Shown here piece after piece: positions 59,709 to 64,000 of a DNA stretch of 64,000 bases (positions are counted from its first letter, which is position 1; the number at the start of each line of letters is the position of its first letter). The stretch spans positions 186,001-250,000 of the forward strand of contig JADJDQ010000021.1 in the NCBI GenBank assembly GCA_016702605.1. The letters are read 5' to 3'. The notes below the pieces were generated by a model, which did not search any database, was not told the DNA's origin, and worked only from the letters and a program-made list of their open reading frames with translations. The DNA is from Candidatus Intricatilinea gracilis. GTDB taxonomy: Bacteria > Pseudomonadota > Gammaproteobacteria > Burkholderiales > Burkholderiaceae_C. A program made the translations under genes and the position numbers.

Positions 59709-60527
59709 TCAGCTGATGGCGCCGATCATGCGCTTGAAGAAACCTGGTTTGACGGCTTCGGTGAAACGCATGGGTTTGTCGTTGCCGAGAAACCGCTGCA
59801 CCACGTCGAGATAAGCCTCGGCGACGTCGGTCTTGGCCATGTGGATGACCGGCAAACCCTGGTTGGAGGCCTGCAACACCATGTCGGATTCGGGTATCAC
59901 GCCGATCAGGTTGGTACGCAAGATTTCCTGGATGTCGTCCAGCGTCAGCATGTGGCCACCCTGCACCCGGCTCGGGTTATACCGGGTGATCAGCAGCAGT
60001 TCCTTGACAGGCTCAGCACCTTCGATGGCGCGTTTGGTCTTGCTGGCCAGCATGCCCAATATGCGGTCGGAGTCGCGCACCGACGACACCTCGGGGTTGG
60101 CGACCACGATGGCGGCGTCGGCGAAATACATCGCCATGATGGCGCCGTTTTCGATGCCCGCCGGTGAGTCACACACGATGTAGTCGAAATCCATCGCGGC
60201 CAGTTCGTCCAGCACGCGGCCCACACCTTCGCGGGTGAGGGCTTCCTTGTCCTTGGTTTGTGACGCGGCCAGGATGTAGAGCTTGTCGCAGTTCTTGTCC
60301 TTGATGAGCGCCTGATTGATATTGGCCTCGTTGTTGATCACGTTCACCAGGTCGTAGACGACGCGGCGTTCACAACCCATGATGAGGTCGAGGTTGCGCA
60401 GTCCGACGTCGAAATCGATGACCACCGTCTTGTGTCCGGCCAGTGCCAGGCCAGCGGCAAAACTTGCGCTGGTGGTGGTCTTGCCGACACCTCCCTTGCC
60501 CGAGGTGATGACAACGATCTTGCTCAT
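59709..60527 (-). CDS. minD: septum site-determining ATPase MinD
   Basis: 272 residues. An ATPase of the ParA/MinD family that binds the membrane in its ATP form and carries MinC. The deviant Walker A is GKGGVGKT at residues 10-17 with the signature lysine at 11; switch regions IDFDVGLRNLDLIMG and VCDSPAGIENGA follow. A C-terminal amphipathic membrane-targeting helix (VKPGFFKRMIG) is present. It lies 63 bases after minC. Confidence 0.97.
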   Translation of the reverse strand: MSKIVVITSGKGGVGKTTTSASFAAGLALAGHKTVVIDFDVGLRNLDLIMGCERRVVYDLVNVINNEANINQALIKDKNCDKLYILAASQTKDKEALTREGVGRVLDELAAMDFDYIVCDSPAGIENGAIMAMYFADAAIVVANPEVSSVRDSDRILGMLASKTKRAIEGAEPVKELLLITRYNPSRVQGGHMLTLDDIQEILRTNLIGVIPESDMVLQASNQGLPVIHMAKTDVAEAYLDVVQRFLGNDKPMRFTEAVKPGFFKRMIGAIS

Positions 60528-60590
60528 GGACGGGTCCTTTCAAACTGCTCAAACGGTACAGGCTGCTTCATGCCTGGCTGCGGGGACTAT

Positions 60591-61427
60591 TCAAACCTTC
60601 AGGGGTTCGACGATGAGGCGTTCACCGTCGAGGCGAACCTGTGCCGGTTTGCCCTGTATCTCTTTGGCCAGCGGGATATCGGTCGTGTTGTAGATACCGG
60701 CGATCGCATACAGATCGGGCTCCATACACGAGGTAAATATACGGGCACTGGTATTGCCGCGGGCGCCGGCAATGGCCCGTCCGCGCAACGGGCCATACAC
60801 GTGGACATGGCCGTCCGCCAGCACCTCGGCGCCGTGGCTGACCACGCCACAAACAATCAGGTCACCACCCTGGGCATACACACGTTGACCCGAGCGCAGG
60901 GGTTTGGTGACCACCATGGTGGGGGCGGTGCGGGTGGCCAAGGCCTCGCGTACGGCCTGGTCGACGGCCAGGCGTTGTGCTGTTTCGAACTGCTCGATCT
61001 GCTCAGGTGTAGGCCCTGCCGGCTGGGTTGCCGGCACGGGGAGGACACGTTTGTCTGCCACCGGGCGTTTGGCGGCATAACCGATGTCGGACAGATCGGC
61101 GAGGCCAAGTTGTTGGGCCCGATCGAGCAAGCCGCCCTGTGCACCGACGATGGCTACAGGCTGCAGTTGGTACTGCCGAGCCATGTCGATCAATTCTTCG
61201 AGTCGAAGGTCGGGAACCGCGGTGTCGACGCCGGAGACGTCGAACAACAAGGGGGTGGCCGTGAGGGGTGTGTCGCCAAAACGTTGGTGCAGTTCGGTCC
61301 TCAGCACAGCAACGTCGGTCGTCTTGAGCACCAGCGCCAGGCCTTCGATCGACGCACTCTTGATCACGAAGGCTTCGGACCCTGAAGCTCTTCTGCGGCG
61401 GTCGGTTCGTTCGGTGGCCGAGGTCAT
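60591..61427 (-). CDS. minC: septum site-determining inhibitor MinC
   Basis: 278 residues. It inhibits FtsZ assembly away from mid-cell when bound to MinD. The N-terminal domain (about 20-120, from FVIKSASIEGLALVLKT) acts on FtsZ; a Pro/Gln-rich linker follows; the C-terminal beta-helix (about 165-278) contains RSGQRVYAQGGDLIVCGVVS, HVHVYGPLRGRAIAGARGN and the final FTSCMEPDLYAIAGIYNT. The first gene of the operon. Upstream on the minus strand TTGACA and TAAACT occur, but only 12 bases apart, so the promoter is not assigned. Confidence 0.95.
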   Translation of the reverse strand: MTSATERTDRRRRASGSEAFVIKSASIEGLALVLKTTDVAVLRTELHQRFGDTPLTATPLLFDVSGVDTAVPDLRLEELIDMARQYQLQPVAIVGAQGGLLDRAQQLGLADLSDIGYAAKRPVADKRVLPVPATQPAGPTPEQIEQFETAQRLAVDQAVREALATRTAPTMVVTKPLRSGQRVYAQGGDLIVCGVVSHGAEVLADGHVHVYGPLRGRAIAGARGNTSARIFTSCMEPDLYAIAGIYNTTDIPLAKEIQGKPAQVRLDGERLIVEPLKV

Positions 61428-61661
61428 TCAGGCGTATGAATTGTCGTGGACGAACAGGCAGTTTACCACGATGGTTTTGTCAATCTACGCAAGGCAATCC
61501 CGATGTGATTTCAAATGTGTCGGCGCGTGTTGCCTATATTCTGTCTCAGTGTGTTTGCGCTGTTCGGGATGATATTGACTGCCTGTCGGTCCCGCGATTG
61601 CGGGTATGGGTTGGTCGGCATTTGAAAATCGAAGTCGAACGCCCCGATATGCGCCAGGTCG
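61428..61661. other. intergenic region upstream of minC
   Basis: 234 bases between the retropepsin-like gene and minC, both on the minus strand; the minC promoter must be here or above. It is less GC-rich than its neighbours. On the minus strand TTGACA and TAAACT are seen with a spacing of 12 bases, too short for a standard sigma70 site. No ORF with family resemblance. Confidence 0.4.
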
Positions 61662-62153
61662 TCAATTCCAGGCGCTGTTCGACGTGTCGAGCCGCAATAC
61701 ACCGTCGGCCTGGGTGAAATGGAGTTTGCCCAGGACATCCATGCCCAGCAGCGGGCTGCTCAGACGCGGCAACACGGTGACGCGCAGGTTCTTCAGGCTT
61801 ACCCCACCGTCGAGTTCGATGTGGGCGCGGGCGATCTGGCCCGATACCACCCCCCCTGCCGTGTCCGAACGGGTGCTGCCTATCGTCTCGAGGCCGGCTT
61901 CACGTGCCAGCGCCAGGGGCAGTGTGGTGCCGGTGGCGCCGGTGTCGAGCAGGAAGTCGACCGCCACACCGTTGACGCGACCCGGCCAGTGGAAGTGGCC
62001 GTCGGCTGCACGTCGCAGTTCGATGACCCCGCCCTGGGCGCTGAACTGGCTGCGCCGTTCGCGGTCCTGCATCCATTGCACGGCCAGAAATACGACCAGA
62101 CCAAGCAGCAGCCAGACCGTGGCGAGTTTGAGTGAGCGGGGCAGTTCCTGCAT
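61662..62153 (-). CDS. membrane-anchored retropepsin-like aspartic protease
   Basis: 163 residues. One N-terminal membrane helix (residues 9-27, ATVWLLLGLVVFLAVQW) is followed by a single retropepsin-like domain with the active-site motif DFLLDTGATGTTLPL (Asp70) and the flap and end regions GGVVSGQIARAHIEL and LLGMDVLGKLHF. As with retroviral and bacterial members of this family (TIGR02281 type), two copies must pair to make one active site. The natural substrate is unknown. It precedes minC on the same strand, with 234 bases between, and follows the methyltransferase gene. Confidence 0.88.
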   Translation of the reverse strand: MQELPRSLKLATVWLLLGLVVFLAVQWMQDRERRSQFSAQGGVIELRRAADGHFHWPGRVNGVAVDFLLDTGATGTTLPLALAREAGLETIGSTRSDTAGGVVSGQIARAHIELDGGVSLKNLRVTVLPRLSSPLLGMDVLGKLHFTQADGVLRLDTSNSAWN

Positions 62154-62223
62154 CGGGCGGTGACGACGTGTGTGGAGCCGTGTGGCGGTGTGGATGAACC
62201 GGTCGGTGGCTTGCCTGGCCGCC

Positions 62224-63669
62224 TCAGCTGGCCGCGCCCGCCTGGGCCTGCATCAGCGTCTGCAGACACACATCCCTCACGCCGTAGAAATCCTTGATCT
62301 CGTCGACCTGCTTCATCACCGCTTCGGCGTGGCCGGGCTGGTCGTGTGTGCGTTTCACGGCCAGGATCATCTTGTTCTTGCTGGTGTGTTCGAGTGCAAT
62401 GAACTCGAAGACCTGGGTGTCGTAGCCGGCCGCGTCGAGCAGCAGCGCGCGCAGGCTGTCGGTCACCATCTCGGCCTGCTGGCCCAGGTGGATGCCGTGT
62501 TGCAGCATGGGGCGCAGCAGTGGCGGGCTCTTCATCTGCGGGCGCAGTTGTTTGTGGCAGCAGGGTGAACAGACGATGAGCTGGGCGCCTGCGCGCAGAC
62601 CCAGGTGGATGGCGTGGTCGGTGGCGGTGTCGCAGGCGTGCAGGGCGATCATCACGTCGACTGGCGCGGGCTCATAGGTGCGCACGTCGCCGGCGTTGAA
62701 GCTCAGGCCTTCAAGACCGTTGCGCTGCGCGCTGGCGCTGCACAGCTCGACCAGGCCGGTGCGCAGTTCCACGCCCGTCACGTCGGCCTGTTTGCCCTGC
62801 GCCGTGAGCCAGGCGTGCACGGCAAAGGTGAGGTAACCCTTGCCGCTGCCGAAGTCGAGCACGCTCACGTGCCGCTGGTCGGCCAGGCTGGAGCGGTTGA
62901 TGGCTGCGCCGATCACCTCGATGAAACGGTTGATCTGTTTCCACTTGCGCGCCATCGCCGGCACCAGCACGGCGTGTCGGTCGGTGCCCGGTGTGGCCAG
63001 ACCCAGGTCGACCCAGCACGGCAGATCCAGGCTCAGCTCGCGGCGTTTGGTGCGGTTGTGCGCGGTGTCGGGTTGGTCCAGGGCCATCACCTCGGCGACC
63101 GGTTCGACGATCGGCTCGGCATCGGCGCCCGGCAGGTCGCCCGCGTCGGCTGGTGCAGCGCTGCCAGCCGGCTTCGTGCCTGGCTTGTCAGCGCCTGCCG
63201 GCCTGACAGCGAGTTTGTCGGTGCCGGCCGGTGCACCGACCTTTGAGACGATGAGCTTGCTCTTGTCGCGCCCGCCCTTGAGCTTGTGCCTGAACTCGGC
63301 CTGCTGCAGCGTGGTGGCGGTGTTGCGCCATTCCATGTGCGCCGTCTCGAAACCGTGATCGCCCAGCAGGTCGGCAATTTGCTGGAGGCCTTCGAGTGGT
63401 GCGTGGTTCTTGGTGGTGTCGCGGGTGTCGTAGCGCCACACGAACTGCAACGTGGCGGCGCCGCGCAGCACGATGGGCCGCACCAGCAGGCGTTGCAAGG
63501 TGAGGCCGGCTTCGGGCTGGGTGCCGACGTAGGCCGCCAAGCTGAGCTTGACGAGGCTGGCGTCGTCCAGCGCCTGGCTCAGCAGCTGCAGAAAACGCTC
63601 GCGCGCCGGCACGGCGTCCTTGGGCGCTGCAGGGGGGGCGGGCGGGTTGTCGATCAGCTCGGTGAACAT
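62224..63669 (-). CDS. class I SAM-dependent methyltransferase (METTL25-like)
   Basis: 481 residues. The ATG at 63669 gives MFTELIDNPPAPPAAPKDAV; the frame is open another 290 bases but without resemblance. The N-terminal part (about 15-150) is a family-specific domain with SLVKLSLAAYVGTQPEAGL and FVWRYDTRDTTKNH. A Pro/Ala-rich linker (about 165-215) follows. The methyltransferase domain begins MARKWKQINRFIEVIGAAIN and has motif I VLDFGSGKGYLTFAVHAWL, then VMIALHACDTATDHAI and the cysteine-rich VCSPCCHKQLRP, a pattern shared with eukaryotic METTL25/RRNAD1 proteins. The target is unknown. Confidence 0.85.
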   Translation of the reverse strand: MFTELIDNPPAPPAAPKDAVPARERFLQLLSQALDDASLVKLSLAAYVGTQPEAGLTLQRLLVRPIVLRGAATLQFVWRYDTRDTTKNHAPLEGLQQIADLLGDHGFETAHMEWRNTATTLQQAEFRHKLKGGRDKSKLIVSKVGAPAGTDKLAVRPAGADKPGTKPAGSAAPADAGDLPGADAEPIVEPVAEVMALDQPDTAHNRTKRRELSLDLPCWVDLGLATPGTDRHAVLVPAMARKWKQINRFIEVIGAAINRSSLADQRHVSVLDFGSGKGYLTFAVHAWLTAQGKQADVTGVELRTGLVELCSASAQRNGLEGLSFNAGDVRTYEPAPVDVMIALHACDTATDHAIHLGLRAGAQLIVCSPCCHKQLRPQMKSPPLLRPMLQHGIHLGQQAEMVTDSLRALLLDAAGYDTQVFEFIALEHTSKNKMILAVKRTHDQPGHAEAVMKQVDEIKDFYGVRDVCLQTLMQAQAGAAS

Positions 63670-63856
63670 GGCGGCGGTGGTGAGGTGGAGGCCGTCGTTG
63701 TGCACTGCGCAGCAAGGCGGGTGGGCATTGTCGGTGCAGTGGCGCGTGGTGCGCCGGCCGCTGGTCGCTGCGGGTTTGCGGGTGCAGCCCCTGCGCCTGG
63801 CCCTGCCTACACTGGCCCGACGAGGAGGGCTCCGACGACGGGGCTGACGACAGGAC

Positions 63857-64000
63857 ATGGCCACACTTCCCCCACGATCCGGCAGACGAGTCAGCAGGCG
63901 TTTCATCCTGGGCAGTGTGGCCGCCGCCGGCGGCGCGCTGGTGCTGGGCTGGGGCCTCATGCCACCGCGCCAGCGCCTGGTGCCCGACGCCGGTCTGGCT
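63857..64000 (+). CDS. molybdopterin-binding oxidoreductase large subunit, N-terminus only
   Basis: A gene that runs off the right edge; 48 residues are visible. It starts MATLPPRSGRRVSRRFILGS and has a twin-arginine-like signal followed by a hydrophobic stretch, then GWGLMPPRQRLVPDA. This start is typical of the Tat-exported isoquinoline 1-oxidoreductase (IorB)-type branch of the xanthine dehydrogenase family in Burkholderiales, which carries a molybdopterin cofactor. The catalytic domains are outside the window, so the call rests on the signal region alone. It is divergent from the methyltransferase gene, with 187 bases between. Confidence 0.55.
   Translation, partial: MATLPPRSGRRVSRRFILGSVAAAGGALVLGWGLMPPRQRLVPDAGLA

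Noticed and set aside
61441..61500. Minus-strand promoter TTGACA/TAAACT for minC
   Set aside because: The two boxes are only 12 bases apart, too short for a normal sigma70 promoter.

Overview
The window is GC-rich chromosomal DNA from a betaproteobacterium. The gene order tilS-lysC-tRNA-Ser, leuCDB-asd-fimV-truA-trpFBA-accD-folC-SPOR-cvpA-purF-metZ and minCDE, together with the protein sequences, points to the order Burkholderiales, probably close to Comamonadaceae or Sphaerotilaceae. No database search was possible, so genus is not assigned. Nearly all genes look like vertically inherited core genes; no insertion sequence, prophage or CRISPR array was seen.

Layout. (1) 1-7034: end of tilS, lysC, tRNA-Ser(GCU), then leuC, leuD, leuB and asd, which supply leucine and the aspartate-family amino acids. 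(2) 7242-22107: fimV (with an apparent one-base frameshift near its end), truA, a tightly coupled trpF-trpB-trpA-accD run, then, past a strong terminator, folC, a SPOR protein, cvpA, purF, metZ and gltX. (3) 22093-22608: a tRNA Ala-Glu-Asp operon with its own promoter and terminator. (4) 22619-26062, minus strand: a DNA-alkylation repair group (an Ada-AlkA fusion and an Ogt-type methyltransferase) and an EamA transporter. (5) 26239-30524: phosphomannomutase, heptosyltransferase I and Kdo transferase for lipopolysaccharide core. (6) 30649-32169: a MoaD/ThiS-like small protein with a Gly-Gly tail next to an Asp-box propeller protein.

(7) 32200-37873 is the accessory part. Its first half (about 32430-34290) is clearly lower in GC and holds an LprI-like secreted protein, an unrecognised 221-residue protein and a small membrane protein with a broken frame. 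An integron attC-like site lies between the first two, so this stretch may be a remnant of gene cassettes without an integrase. It is followed by single-gene units (RibD-like reductase, GFA, GNAT, DUF924, a membrane protein) and a toxin-antitoxin pair.

(8) 37923-45326, minus strand: TetR regulator, membrane fusion protein, RND pump, pcm and tolC, giving all three parts of an efflux pump, with a TetR-type operator upstream. (9) 45469-47493: a small hypothetical, a PEBP-like lipoprotein and a DUF1439 lipoprotein. (10) 47594-59337: a phenylacetate degradation cluster, with paaY facing paaG-I-K-A-B-C-D-E-paaR, an orphan substrate-binding protein and paaZ. A sigma70-like promoter overlapped by a palindromic operator lies between paaY and paaG. 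(11) 59427-63669, minus strand: minC-minD-minE, a membrane-anchored retropepsin-like protease and a SAM methyltransferase. The plus-strand start of a Tat-exported molybdopterin oxidoreductase runs off the end.

Most interesting points: the attC-like site and its low-GC neighbours, the MoaD-like/Asp-box pair, the fimV frameshift, and the orphan periplasmic binding protein in the paa operon.
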